Shown: positions 53,914-63,557, counted from the stretch's first letter. The stretch is DNA of 64,000 bases from Terriglobales bacterium (GCA_035567895.1 DATMPC010000001.1:62001-126000), one strand, 5' to 3'. Translations and numbers: made by a program. The notes: generated by a model not told the origin, from the sequence alone.

Positions 53914-54639
53914 ATGCCTATTGAGATTTCGGAAGCGCCACAGATCGCGGTAGCTCCGGCGCAAGCGGATTGGCAACGCCTGGCTGCAATCCTCGATCAC
54001 ACTCTTCTCAAGCCAGAGTCCACGAATGCAGAAGTAGAACGACTTTGCCGTGAGGCCTTGGACTATGGCTTCGCTTGCGTAATGCTGAATCCAACTTACA
54101 TCGCCCTGGCATCCTCATTCCTGGCTGGAACTGGAGTGAAGATCGGATGCGTCGTTGGATTTCCCTTTGGCGCCAATACCACTAATGTGAAGCGGTATGA
54201 GGCTCTGGATGCCATACGCTTGGGAGCCCATGAAGTCGACATGGTGATGAACATTGGGGCACTCAAATCTGGTGATCGCGTGCGTGTGCAAGCGGACATG
54301 CAGGGGATGGTGCAAATCGCTCATGACAACGGGGCCATACTGAAGATCACCATCGAAACCGCATTGCTCTCCCTGGAAGAAAAAATCTTGGCCTGCCAGC
54401 TCGCAGTGGCGGCCGGTGCCGACTTCGTGAAGTCGAGCACGGGATTTTCTCATGCAGGGGCAGTGCCAGCCGACATCTCCCTCATGCGCGGGGTGGTGGG
54501 CGAGAAGCTCGGAGTGAAGGCTTCTGGCGGAATTCGCACCTTTGAAGACGCTCAGACCATGGTTGAGGCTGGTGCGAACCGAATCGGAACCAGCTCAAGT
54601 GTCTCCATCGTAGAGTCCGCTCGCACGAAATCCGTCTAG
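53914..54639 (+). CDS. deoC: Deoxyribose-phosphate aldolase
   Basis: 241 residues. DeoC cleaves 2-deoxyribose-5-phosphate into glyceraldehyde-3-phosphate and acetaldehyde during deoxynucleoside breakdown. The Schiff-base Lys is K173 in DFVKSSTGF, and other marks are DHTLLKPE near the N-terminus and VKASGGIRTFEDA near the C-terminus. It follows hpt with a 20-bp gap on the same strand. Confidence 0.95.
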   Translation: MPIEISEAPQIAVAPAQADWQRLAAILDHTLLKPESTNAEVERLCREALDYGFACVMLNPTYIALASSFLAGTGVKIGCVVGFPFGANTTNVKRYEALDAIRLGAHEVDMVMNIGALKSGDRVRVQADMQGMVQIAHDNGAILKITIETALLSLEEKILACQLAVAAGADFVKSSTGFSHAGAVPADISLMRGVVGEKLGVKASGGIRTFEDAQTMVEAGANRIGTSSSVSIVESARTKSV

Positions 54640-54737
54640 GCTCTCGTCTCCACACCCCGCTCGCGCGCACTTCTGCACACTTCGCTGCATAGACGGCGAC
54701 CTGAGACGCATCTCGCGCTATCATCGAATGCTGCATT

Positions 54738-56585
54738 ATGAGTTCCACTCGCACAAAGTCTCCCGCACAGAATGCGCCAGCTGAGGCGACAATGCCAGCT
54801 GCTGGGAATGGTGCGCCCGTGCAGGACAAGCTGGCCCCGAGCGCTGCGATCGTGGGAAATGCCGCAGCCATCTCCATGCGGCTCGAGAATTTTCTTATCG
54901 AGGTTGCCGACACTCTCAATAGCACCCTCGAGATGGACAAATTGTTGGGACGAGTGGCTGAGCTGGTTCGCCAAGTCATCGACTATGAGATCTTCGCCAT
55001 CCTCCTGCTGAATGAACGCACACAGGAATTGCGCATCCGGTTCCAGATTGGGCATACACCCGAGACAGAGCGTCTAAAGATAAAAGTCGGTCAGGGCGTC
55101 ACCGGGATGGCCGTTGAGCGACGCAGCTCGGTTCTGGTCGACGATGTCCGCAAGGAGCCGCGGTATATCAACGCCGATCCAATCGTCCGCTCGGAACTCG
55201 CAGTGCCGCTCATCGCAAAGAAGCGCGTGATCGGCGTGATCGATATCCAGGCAAGCAAGGAAGGTTATTTCACCGACGAACATAACCGCATCCTCACGAT
55301 TGTCGCTTCGCGAATCGCCGCCGCGATCGAAAATGCGCGCTTGTATACCCGGGTAGCACGGCAGGCGCAAACGCTGACAGTTCTGAACGAGATCAGCCGC
55401 GAACTCACGTCGATTCTTAACGTCGATCAGTTGTTCAAGCGAATCGGTGAGCTGCTCACGCGCGTGATCGAATACCAGATGTTCTCCATCCTGCTCGTCG
55501 ACGCCGAACGCGCTGTGCTCGTGCACCGGTTCTCGCTGCGATATCAGGAGAACATCCACCTCAAGCACGACATTCCCCTTGGACGGGGGCTAGTGGGCTA
55601 TGCGGTTCAAGAGAAGACTGCGGTGTTAGCCCCGGACGTGAGCAAAGATCCACGCTACATCCAGCTCAATCCGGAAACACGCTCGGAACTTTGCGTCCCA
55701 CTGCTCTACAAAGGGACTGCGATCGGCGTGCTCGATCTTGAGAGCACTCGCCGCAACTACTACAACGAGGATCATGTACGCACCCTCACGACACTGGCTG
55801 GACAGATCGCAATCGCGATCGAGAATGCACGACTCTATGAGCGCATCGCGCGCGAAGAACAGAGGCTGGAGCGTGATCTCTCCATGGCGCGCGAGATTCA
55901 GATTCGGTTGCTGCCGCAAAGTCTTCCACGGCTCAAGTCTGCTGATATCGCGGCTAAATTCGAGCCCGCGCTGATGATCGGCGGCGACATGTTTGATTTT
56001 CTCGAGTACAGCGGCGATCGCGTGGCGCTGGTGCTTGGGGATGTAAGCGGAAAAGGTGCGCCCGCTGCTCTTTACGCAGCGCTAGTCAGCGGTCTTCTGC
56101 GATCGACAGCATCGTTGGAGCCACATCCGGCGCAAATGCTCTCCGCGATCAACCTATCGCTGAACGAGCGTAGGATCGAAGCTCAGTATGTCAGCCTCGC
56201 CTACGCAGTTTGGGACGACGATTCCCGCACAATGACGTTCGCCAACTCCGGCCTTCCGCGGCCTTTTCTTTGCAAAAATGGGATCATCAGCCGCATTGAG
56301 AGCACGGGACTGCCTCTCGGCTTGTTCGAGGAAGCGGATTACGACGAGGTGACTGTCCACGCTGAGTCAGGCGATGTCTTCGTTCTGGTAAGCGATGGAA
56401 TTCTGGACGCAATCAGTGCCTCCGGCGAACAGTTTGGTCCGAAGCGCGTCGAGGAGATCGTACAAAAGAATTGCAGCATGCAGCCAAACGAACTGGTGCA
56501 ATTGATCTTCGATGCCGTCGATACGCATCGCGGCACTCGCGCAACTTTCGATGACGAAACCGTATTGGCCGTGAAGGTGAGATAA
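54738..56585 (+). CDS. GAF-GAF-PP2C (SpoIIE/RsbU-type) phosphatase
   Basis: 615 residues. A linker of about 45 residues is followed by two GAF domains (about 50-205 and 215-375), sensing unknown ligands, a short coiled coil and a PP2C-type SpoIIE domain (about 385-615). The metal Asp residues are seen in IGGDMFDF, LGDVSGKGAPA, VSDGILDA and FDDETVLAV. This build is that of RsbU-like switches that dephosphorylate an anti-sigma-factor antagonist to set off a stress response. No such partner gene is adjacent. It stands 98 bp after deoC, probably with its own promoter. Confidence 0.92.
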   Translation: MSSTRTKSPAQNAPAEATMPAAGNGAPVQDKLAPSAAIVGNAAAISMRLENFLIEVADTLNSTLEMDKLLGRVAELVRQVIDYEIFAILLLNERTQELRIRFQIGHTPETERLKIKVGQGVTGMAVERRSSVLVDDVRKEPRYINADPIVRSELAVPLIAKKRVIGVIDIQASKEGYFTDEHNRILTIVASRIAAAIENARLYTRVARQAQTLTVLNEISRELTSILNVDQLFKRIGELLTRVIEYQMFSILLVDAERAVLVHRFSLRYQENIHLKHDIPLGRGLVGYAVQEKTAVLAPDVSKDPRYIQLNPETRSELCVPLLYKGTAIGVLDLESTRRNYYNEDHVRTLTTLAGQIAIAIENARLYERIAREEQRLERDLSMAREIQIRLLPQSLPRLKSADIAAKFEPALMIGGDMFDFLEYSGDRVALVLGDVSGKGAPAALYAALVSGLLRSTASLEPHPAQMLSAINLSLNERRIEAQYVSLAYAVWDDDSRTMTFANSGLPRPFLCKNGIISRIESTGLPLGLFEEADYDEVTVHAESGDVFVLVSDGILDAISASGEQFGPKRVEEIVQKNCSMQPNELVQLIFDAVDTHRGTRATFDDETVLAVKVR

Positions 56586-56641
56586 CGCGCCAGAATGGGT
56601 TTTCCAGTCGTCTTGTTCGTTGCGTACCGTTCTTCTTGGAT

Positions 56642-56801
56642 TGTCATCCCTCGCGCCGCTGCGACAATTCTCATCATCGAGAACGTTGTTTTTGCGGCGC
56701 GGGGGATCTGCTGTTTGGAGAGTGATCAAAAAGCAGATCCCCCAGGCCGCTGCGACGTTGCTGACATCCGAAACAACTATGCGGCGGCCTGGGGGATGAC
56801 A
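56642..56801. repeat. Nested palindromic element with GTCATCCC/GGGATGAC ends
   Basis: A 160-bp unit. The outer ends TGTCATCCC (56642-56650) and GGGATGACA (56793-56801) are inverted. Inside, GGGGGATCTGCT pairs with AGCAGATCCCCC, CCCCCAGGCCGC with GCGGCCTGGGGG, and CGCGCCGC with GCGGCGCG, giving a row of hairpins. It fills the gap between the phosphatase and lysA genes. Confidence 0.75.
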
Positions 56802-56873
56802 GTGTCTATATAGTTCGGAACAAGTGATGAACCTTCTGCATCTACACTTACTCTGAAAGCGATCTATCCAACC

Positions 56874-58160
56874 TTGAAGATTCCACAACGTCCGTTCCAC
56901 TATCGCGATCATCCCAATAGCGGCACAGCAGAACTCTTCTGCGACGAGCTGCCGCTTGCCGCCCTGGCCGAAAAGTACGGAACCCCGCTGTACGTGTATT
57001 CCGCTACGCACATCGCTGATCGCTTCAAAGCATTCACCTCAGCGTTCCGGCGCATGCCACACACCATCTGCTACTCGGTAAAGGCGAACTCAAATCTCAG
57101 CATTCTGAAAATGCTTGCCAAAATGAAGGCGGGATTCGACGTAGTCTCCGGAGGAGAGCTCGAACGCGTGATCCGCGCCGATAAGAGCGCCGTGCGACGA
57201 GTGGTGTTCTCAGGCGTGGGTAAGACCCGCGACGAAATCGATCTTGCATTGAAATCGGGAATTCTGGTCTTCAACGTGGAGAGCGAGAGCGAGCTGGCCG
57301 TCTTAGCAGAGCGCGCGGCTGCCTTGAAGAAACGGGCGCGCATGGCTTTACGCGTGAATCCAGATGTCTTTGCGGAGACTCACCCTTATATCTCGACGGG
57401 GCTGCGCGAACACAAATTCGGCGTGCCCATTCAAAGAGCGTGGGACCTCTACTCGGAGGCAGCTCGCTCCAGGTGGCTTGAGGTGGCAGGCGTGAGCGTC
57501 CACATCGGATCCCAGATTCTAAGCGTGGAACCATTCATGGCAGCGATGAAACGCGTGGCCGATCTAGTGCGAGAACTCCAGAGCAGCGGGCACGATGTTC
57601 GTTATGTGGACGCCGGCGGGGGTCTGGGAATCTCTTATTCGCCACAAACGGAATTCGACTTCGAGGCAAGAGTTTCTGATTATGCCCAGGCGCTACTGCA
57701 AGGACTCGATGGCCTTAAGGTGCATATCCTGCTGGAACCAGGAAGGACGATCGTCGGACCCGCCGGAGCACTGCTTACGCGCATCATTTACGTCAAACAA
57801 AACGGCGCCAAGCGCTTTATGGTTACCGACGCTGCCATGAACGACCTTCTGCGTCCTTCTTTATACAAAGCACACCACGAAATCGTGCCGGTCCGTCAGC
57901 AGCAGAATTCGAGCAAAGGCGTGTTCGATGTTGTTGGTCCCATCTGCGAGACGGGAGACTTCTTCGCCCACGATCGCGAACTGCCGGAAGTAGCCGAAGG
58001 CGAGCTGCTGGCGATCCTCGACGCTGGCGCTTATGGAATGTCGCTCAGCTCCAACTACAACACCCGTACCCGCCCTGCAGAGGTGCTGGTGAAAGACAAG
58101 TCCGCAAAACTCGTGCGCAAGCGTGAAACAATTTCCGATCTGCTGAAGCCTGAGTTGTGA
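56874..58160 (+). CDS. lysA: Diaminopimelate decarboxylase
   Basis: 428 residues. LysA makes lysine from meso-diaminopimelate, the last step of the pathway. The PLP Lys is K70 (CYSVKANSN), and the barrel is followed by the beta domain with VDAGGGLGI, LEPGRTIVG and CETGDFFA motifs typical of the fold III decarboxylases. The start is a TTG at 56874 with no strong ribosome site. It follows the palindromic element and stands alone. Confidence 0.95.
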   Translation: MKIPQRPFHYRDHPNSGTAELFCDELPLAALAEKYGTPLYVYSATHIADRFKAFTSAFRRMPHTICYSVKANSNLSILKMLAKMKAGFDVVSGGELERVIRADKSAVRRVVFSGVGKTRDEIDLALKSGILVFNVESESELAVLAERAAALKKRARMALRVNPDVFAETHPYISTGLREHKFGVPIQRAWDLYSEAARSRWLEVAGVSVHIGSQILSVEPFMAAMKRVADLVRELQSSGHDVRYVDAGGGLGISYSPQTEFDFEARVSDYAQALLQGLDGLKVHILLEPGRTIVGPAGALLTRIIYVKQNGAKRFMVTDAAMNDLLRPSLYKAHHEIVPVRQQQNSSKGVFDVVGPICETGDFFAHDRELPEVAEGELLAILDAGAYGMSLSSNYNTRTRPAEVLVKDKSAKLVRKRETISDLLKPEL

Positions 58161-58175
58161 GCACGAGCTAACAAG

Positions 58176-58372
58176 AAGAGCAAAAACTCACGCGGATAAA
58201 CGCGGATTCTGCGGATGCACGCTGATTTTCAAAATGCTCGGGGCAGCTCCGCTCACCACGCGTTCAGGAATGGAAGACAATCATGAAGCTCGCACTCCTG
58301 ACGTAGTTCCATTCCAAAACAATCTGCGTAAATCCGCAGAATCCGCGTTTATCCGCGTGAGCCTTTGCTCTT
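58176..58372. repeat. 197-bp palindromic element, ends related to the GxxExxY element
   Basis: Nearly perfect terminal inverted repeats: 58187-58227 pairs with 58321-58361 (30 bp exact at the outer end), and weaker matches extend to 58176 and 58372. The inner word ACGCGGATAAACGCGGATT differs by only three bases from the end of the 52742-53279 element. An inner hairpin (GGAATGGAA/TTCCATTCC) lies in the middle. It holds no gene. Confidence 0.8.
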
Positions 58373-58532
58373 GGTTTTGCGTTTTGCCCTCGGCCGAGAA
58401 TGTTCCGGCAGCTCGCGTTCGTCTCCAACTCCCTGTTCTCGCGCCTCATCCAACAAAACAACAATTAGCATTCGACAACACCGGCCGACGTTCACGCGCA
58501 TGGACCGTTGTTTGTTTCGGGAGGGATCTCAA

Positions 58533-58865
58533 ATGAAGCAGCCCAAATGGGTTCTTTCAAGTATGTTGCTTGCAGCGATCAGTCTGCCAGCACAAAATTT
58601 CGAAGGCGCACGGCTCGTGCAGAACTCGCAACCAGTCGTCTCGCCAAGTCATTATTATCTTGAGACTGCCGCTAAAAAGACAGTGCCGAAGCGGCGTTCC
58701 AAAAAGAAATCTGCCATGATCGTTGGGGGCTCGGCCCTGGGTGGCGCCGCAATCGGCGGACTCGCCGGCGGCAAGAAGGGTGCGGCAATCGGGGCACTCG
58801 CTGGCGGCGGAGGCGGTTACGTGTACGACCGCAAGAGCCAGAAGAAGCCTGTAATTCCAAAGTAG
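58533..58865 (+). CDS. Secreted glycine-zipper protein
   Basis: 110 residues from the ATG at 58533 (GGAGGG 8 nt before); the longer frame from 58365 crosses the repeat. A signal peptide (WVLSSMLLAAISLPAQ) leads to a basic linker and a glycine zipper (about 65-95, GGAAIGGLAGGKKGAAIGAL) that can pack against a membrane, then YVYDRKSQKK. It resembles the zipper of the BON lipoprotein at 20536-21648. The role in the envelope is unknown. Confidence 0.7.
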   Translation: MKQPKWVLSSMLLAAISLPAQNFEGARLVQNSQPVVSPSHYYLETAAKKTVPKRRSKKKSAMIVGGSALGGAAIGGLAGGKKGAAIGALAGGGGGYVYDRKSQKKPVIPK

Positions 58866-58890
58866 CTCACGCTCGCACAGCAAAAGAAAA

Positions 58891-58915
58891 GCCCGGTCCC
58901 AAGGGGACCGGGCTT
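58891..58915 (-). terminator. Bidirectional terminator between the glycine-zipper and TonB receptor genes
   Basis: GCCCGGTCCC (58891-58900) and GGGACCGGGC (58904-58913) form a perfect 10-bp stem with a 3-nt loop. On the minus strand it is followed by TTTTCTTTT, an excellent tail for the TonB receptor gene; on the plus strand by TTCGTCTT. Confidence 0.9.
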
Positions 58916-58928
58916 CGTCTTACGTATC

Positions 58929-61900
58929 TCAGAAAATCATCTTTGCCGCGAATTGTAGCTGCCGTGATGAACCAGAGTCTCCATTCGGGAATCGAGTAGA
59001 GCTGATCACCCCGAAAGTGTTTCCAGCGCTTGTTACTGCAGTACGGTTCGGGTTGCCGAAGTTGGGATGATTGAAGAGATCGAACGCTTCCGCCCGAAGC
59101 TCCAGGCGCAGACGCTCTGTGAGTCTCGTTGTTTTTGCCAAAGAAAAATCCAGGTTCTTGAAGTCTGGACCGAGGACGGAATTTCGTCTCACATTCCCGA
59201 AATGATAGATGTTCACGCCGTTAACCACTTGAACTGGCAACGCGAATGAAGATCCCGAAGCGCACGCACCGAAACGAGGATCACATATCGGCGACAGCCA
59301 CAGGATATTGCCAGCCTGCGTACCAGAGGTAATGATCTGGTTCACAATCGACACCGGAGCGATCTGATCTACCCGGTTTGTCGCAACGCCAGTAAACAAA
59401 GTGGACGAGCCCACGGGAATTCCACTTCCCGCCGGCCCAGCAATAGGAGCACCCGCCAAAATATTCAACGGGTTTCCGGACTGCAGTGTGAGGACGCCAC
59501 TCACGCGCCAGCCTTCGACCAGCCGATTGGCCTTGAACGGCAGTTCATACAAACCGGTAAAGACGAAGCGGTTGCGTGCGTCGAAGTCCGACAGACCATA
59601 GTCTTGCCGAACGCTTAAACTGTTCTCGGGTACCGCTGCTCCGGTTTGCGAGGCATAGTCCAGAGACTTTGACCAGGTATAGTTCGCCGAGAACTGTAAT
59701 CCTGCGGCGAGCCTGCGCGTGCCTGTGACCCACAGAGCGTTGTAGTTAGAGTTTCCGTTGCTAACTCGGTCGGTAAGCGAAGTTCCAAGCGTAAGGTTGG
59801 GAGCTATCGGACTGTTGGCGGCAACGCTAGGAAAGGGCCGTGACTGTGCACCGGTAGATGTATTGGTGTAGAACGGCTGGTTGAGGTTGATGTTCTGCCG
59901 CAGGTGTGTTCCCTTCGACCCAAAATATCCAATCATGACTGCCGTCGAAGGTGTGATCTCCTGCTGGATGTTGAAGTTGTAAGACTGAACGTAAGCGTTT
60001 TTATAATTCTGGTCAACGGTGCTCACGGAGGCCCCACTGGCTGCCGCGTCAGATGCCAGAGTTGCGAACGTCGTGAACGGTTTGGCTGTAGTTGTAGAAA
60101 AACGCGACGCGGTTGCAAATGGGGGATTGCCGTTCAATTGTAGAGGTAATGGCTGGTCGACTGCCCAACCGTACCCAGAACGCACAACCGTCTTCCCGTT
60201 GTGAAACACATCCCAGGCGAACCCTAGCCGCGGTTCAAAGTTCTTATTGTTTTGTTGATAAAGCAACGGTAGGGCGCTGGTGCCGACTTGGACGAGCGTG
60301 GCGGTCGCGGGTAGGAATTCGCTTTGTCGGTTGTCCTTCTCGAATGGCGTCATGTTCCATTCGTACCGCAGGCCAAGTTCCAGGGTGAGATACGAAGCTA
60401 CCTTGTAACTGTCCATCGCGAAAAAGCTAAGGGCGCGTTGAATGACGTGCGGACTCACATCGCCGCCGTTTGTGTATAGGCTAGCGTTACCATTGATAAA
60501 ATCCGTTGGGTTACTGAACTGAACAAATCCTATGTCGTGGCTAAAGGTTCCATTGTCATTTACCTGGCGGCCTTCCCACCCGAACTTGAAACTGTGCTTG
60601 GCGCGTAGATACGTGACGCTATCGCTCAGTACGGAGGTGAGATCGCCACGTCCCTGCGGGAATCCCGATACGCCACCAAAGTCCAATCCAATGGATTGAA
60701 CGAATATCTCAGGGATGCCGACCGGGCCGCTGCGGCCATTGTTGATTCCGAACTTCGTAGGATCCAGATTGTTCACTGGCTGGAACGTAATATGGATGCG
60801 GTTGAAACCGAGCCTGGCTTCATTGACCACGTTAGGACTAAACACATGGCTCTCGTTTAGAGTGAACAGTTGACGCCGCGCTACGCGCTGATCCCCATAT
60901 CCTGGGACAGTGCTACCGGCTCCGGCATCGGTCGGTTCAGTCCGGACGTCTTTCTGTAGTGCGTAATAGCCGTGGACTCGGTCTTTGTCGCTCACGTTGT
61001 AGCTAATGTCGCCAGTCCATTGGTCGAGTTTCACTGGTGCAGATGCCGAACCTAGGAACTTCGAACCCGTGGAATCATTGGCTTGCGGAATCAGCGGAAC
61101 CAATTGCCGCACCGTCGCGTCGGAGGAAGCCAGCGCCGCGTTGCGCTGGGCTGCGTTGAGCACGGTTGTACTCAGAGTGAGTCCTTGTCGTTGCCGCAAC
61201 CCTTCGTAGGCGCCGAAGAAAAACAGTTTGTTCTTAATAATCGGACCGCCGACAGCTCCACCAAAATTGTTCCGAATGAACTGCGATTGCTGCACTCCGA
61301 CTTTATTGAAAAAGTTTCGCGCATCGAAGTAGTTGTTGCGCATGAAATCGAAAGCTTCTCCGTGGAACTGGTTCGTTCCTGAGCGGGTCGCCATATTCAC
61401 AATCGCGCCGGAGTTGCGGCCCTCATCTGCGCTGTAGGTTGAGTTATCAACCTTGAATTCATCAAGTGTCGAGATCGCTGGCTGAAATGTGATCTGGCCG
61501 TTGCCCATGTCGGCTAGGTTGATGCCGTTGACCATGAAGTTGACCGTATCTTCTCGCTGCCCAGCAGTATTGAATGCCAACGAACCTTGTCCGCGAATTG
61601 GCTGAGCTAAGAAGCCGTTTGACGGCGGGGTAACAGAGCCAGGAATAAGAAAGCCCAGATCGACGAAGTGGCGGCCATTCAGCGGGATCTGCTGCACGTT
61701 CTTCGGATCCATAACTTGGCCCACTGTCATCGTCGTCGATTCAACAACCGGAATCTCACTCTCAACGGTAACCACCTCGCTCGCCTGAGCAATCTTCAGC
61801 TGAAAGTTCTGTACACTGGTTCGTCCAACTTCAAGGATCAGGCTCTTTGCGCGCTGTCGTTCCAAACCTGAGGCCTGGACTTCCACGTCATATGTGCCAA

Positions 61901-62126
61901 TCGGAAGTGCCGGAATCCGGTAATTTCCACTCGAATCCGTTTTCGCGGTTTGCGAAACCGAAGTCGCGGTGTTCGTCACCGTTACCGTCGCGCCGGGTAT
62001 CACCGCCCCGCTCGGATCGGTCACCTGACCCTGCACGGTCGCCAGCGTCTGCCCAAAGACGTTGCCGGCAGTGAGTAAAGCGACTCCGATAGCGATGAAT
62101 CGAAGAATGCTGGAGAGCCTTTGCAT
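58929..62126 (-). CDS. TonB-dependent receptor, Oar-like with carboxypeptidase-regulatory domain
   Basis: 1065 residues. A signal peptide (about 1-25) is followed by a carboxypeptidase-regulatory-like beta-sandwich (about 30-115; GQVTDPSGAVIPGATVTV), a plug domain (about 125-260) and a large outer-membrane barrel ending in a C-terminal Phe (FAAKMIF). AGGAG lies about 7 nt before the ATG. Such Oar-like receptors are expanded in acidobacteria and import or bind large compounds, often oligosaccharides or proteins. The neighbours pnuC and the NadR-like kinase gene are divergent, so a link to nicotinamide riboside uptake can be raised but not shown. Confidence 0.92.
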   Translation of the reverse strand: MQRLSSILRFIAIGVALLTAGNVFGQTLATVQGQVTDPSGAVIPGATVTVTNTATSVSQTAKTDSSGNYRIPALPIGTYDVEVQASGLERQRAKSLILEVGRTSVQNFQLKIAQASEVVTVESEIPVVESTTMTVGQVMDPKNVQQIPLNGRHFVDLGFLIPGSVTPPSNGFLAQPIRGQGSLAFNTAGQREDTVNFMVNGINLADMGNGQITFQPAISTLDEFKVDNSTYSADEGRNSGAIVNMATRSGTNQFHGEAFDFMRNNYFDARNFFNKVGVQQSQFIRNNFGGAVGGPIIKNKLFFFGAYEGLRQRQGLTLSTTVLNAAQRNAALASSDATVRQLVPLIPQANDSTGSKFLGSASAPVKLDQWTGDISYNVSDKDRVHGYYALQKDVRTEPTDAGAGSTVPGYGDQRVARRQLFTLNESHVFSPNVVNEARLGFNRIHITFQPVNNLDPTKFGINNGRSGPVGIPEIFVQSIGLDFGGVSGFPQGRGDLTSVLSDSVTYLRAKHSFKFGWEGRQVNDNGTFSHDIGFVQFSNPTDFINGNASLYTNGGDVSPHVIQRALSFFAMDSYKVASYLTLELGLRYEWNMTPFEKDNRQSEFLPATATLVQVGTSALPLLYQQNNKNFEPRLGFAWDVFHNGKTVVRSGYGWAVDQPLPLQLNGNPPFATASRFSTTTAKPFTTFATLASDAAASGASVSTVDQNYKNAYVQSYNFNIQQEITPSTAVMIGYFGSKGTHLRQNINLNQPFYTNTSTGAQSRPFPSVAANSPIAPNLTLGTSLTDRVSNGNSNYNALWVTGTRRLAAGLQFSANYTWSKSLDYASQTGAAVPENSLSVRQDYGLSDFDARNRFVFTGLYELPFKANRLVEGWRVSGVLTLQSGNPLNILAGAPIAGPAGSGIPVGSSTLFTGVATNRVDQIAPVSIVNQIITSGTQAGNILWLSPICDPRFGACASGSSFALPVQVVNGVNIYHFGNVRRNSVLGPDFKNLDFSLAKTTRLTERLRLELRAEAFDLFNHPNFGNPNRTAVTSAGNTFGVISSTRFPNGDSGSSRQLQFAAKMIF

Positions 62127-62439
62127 GTACCGTCTCCTGTATCGGTGGATCTCTTGAATACCACCGGGATGAGTTTTTGATTTTGTCGAGGAACAGCCAA
62201 CTGCTTATCAGCAAACTCCCTACCAATCACGAATCGCTATAACTTATTGATTGCGATGGACTAACTTTCTGCTGTCATTCTGAAATATTACAAACGGGAC
62301 TCGTCTACAAAATTCAGGAGCTTCGAATTCCAGTTTTGGGACGAAAATACAGGAACGCTTCTACCCTCCTCAAAATCCGTCCCTAGGCCGTCCGCGATTC
62401 CCCTCCCATCGATCGGATGTTAAGCTGCCTACCTGTCTC
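62127..62439. other. Intergenic region between the TonB receptor gene and pnuC
   Basis: 313 bp that must hold the divergent promoters. I checked it for an NAD-type riboswitch and saw no matching consensus. Near 62320-62345 the words CTTCGAATTCCAG and others are weakly symmetric. Nothing else stands out. Confidence 0.5.
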
Positions 62440-63030
62440 ATGAATTGGACCGAGCTTCTGGGTTTTGTTACCGGAGCCATCTGTGTCTGGCTGCAGGTGA
62501 AGGAGAACGTCTGGAACTGGCCCGCAGGCATCGCCAATAACATCTTCTATGTCGTCGTCTTTTGGCGCTCCGGCTTATACGCGGATTCTCTGCTGCAGTG
62601 GTTTTATATTTTGATCTCGATCTACGGGTGGTGGAACTGGCTGCGGGGTGGGACAGCCCAATCGCGTTTGAAAATAAGCCGTACTTCGCGAGTGGGAATG
62701 CTCGTTTACATCGCGCTCACCGCCACGGGAACCGTGCTCTTTCAAGAGCTGTTACGCCGATACACCAATAGCACGGTTCCACTATGGGATGGGCTCACGA
62801 CCGCAATGAGTCTCACCGCTCAGTACATGTTGACTCGGAAAGTCGTTGAGAACTGGTGGTGGTGGATCGCCGTCGATGTGATCTACATCGCGCTTTACAG
62901 TTACAAGCGGTTGTATCTCACGAGCGTTCTCTACGCCATCTTTCTGGGAATGTGCATCGTTGGCCTGCGCCAATGGCAGCTAAGACTGTCGCTTCGCCAA
63001 ACCCTAAGCGGCAAAGAAGTCACGGCATGA
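62440..63030 (+). CDS. pnuC: PnuC-type nicotinamide riboside transporter
   Basis: 196 residues with about seven helices and the Trp-rich patterns of PnuC (VKENVWNWPAGIANNIFY; YGWWNWL). PnuC lets nicotinamide riboside (or a similar vitamin) cross the inner membrane by facilitated diffusion, trapped by phosphorylation. The next gene is an NadR-like kinase overlapping by 4 bp (ATGA), the partner expected for that trapping. Substrate is inferred from this pairing; a thiamine branch also exists. Confidence 0.92.
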   Translation: MNWTELLGFVTGAICVWLQVKENVWNWPAGIANNIFYVVVFWRSGLYADSLLQWFYILISIYGWWNWLRGGTAQSRLKISRTSRVGMLVYIALTATGTVLFQELLRRYTNSTVPLWDGLTTAMSLTAQYMLTRKVVENWWWWIAVDVIYIALYSYKRLYLTSVLYAIFLGMCIVGLRQWQLRLSLRQTLSGKEVTA

Positions 63031-63557
63031 TCAAGCGAGTAGCGATTGTCGGCGCCGAGTCCACAGGCAAGACTACGCTTGCTCAGGAATTGGCCGCGCA
63101 TTTCAAGACCGTCTGGGTTCCCGAATACGGGCGTGAGTACACCGAAGTCAGGGTCGGGACTGAGGCCATCTTCGATTACAAGTGGAGCAACGAAGAATTC
63201 GTTCTGATCGCGCGTAAGCAGATAGTCCTCGAAGATCAGTTGGCGAAAGGCGCGAATCGCGTACTCATCTGCGATACCGACGTGCTTGCAACCTGCATCT
63301 GGCAGGAGCGCTACATGGGAGCTTGCTCCGAGGAGGTCGCGAGGATCTCCAGCGAGCGTCACTATGATCTCTACCTACTTACCGACTGCGATATTCCCTT
63401 CACGCAGGATGGACTGCGAGACGGGGAGCATCTGCGCCAGTGGATGACCAATCGTTTTCGCGATGAACTGGATCGCCGGGAGCTGCCGTGGATCTTGATA
63501 AATGGCAGCCGGGAGCAACGTCTCCGCATGGCCATCGGTGCGGTCGAGCAGCTGTGA
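63027..63557 (+). CDS. NadR-like ribosylnicotinamide kinase (AAA ATPase family)
   Basis: 176 residues from the ATG at 63027 that overlaps the pnuC stop; a longer frame from 62856 lies inside pnuC and is rejected. The P-loop is GAESTGKTT (about 9-17), followed by VWVPEYGREY and LICDTDVLAT, as in the kinase domain of NadR. It would phosphorylate nicotinamide riboside to NMN just after entry through PnuC. No NMN adenylyltransferase or DNA-binding domain is fused, unlike E. coli NadR. Confidence 0.88.
   Translation: MIKRVAIVGAESTGKTTLAQELAAHFKTVWVPEYGREYTEVRVGTEAIFDYKWSNEEFVLIARKQIVLEDQLAKGANRVLICDTDVLATCIWQERYMGACSEEVARISSERHYDLYLLTDCDIPFTQDGLRDGEHLRQWMTNRFRDELDRRELPWILINGSREQRLRMAIGAVEQL

Noticed and set aside
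62127-62439. An NAD-type riboswitch before pnuC
   Set aside because: I compared by eye with the known acidobacterial NAD motif and found no matching conserved words.
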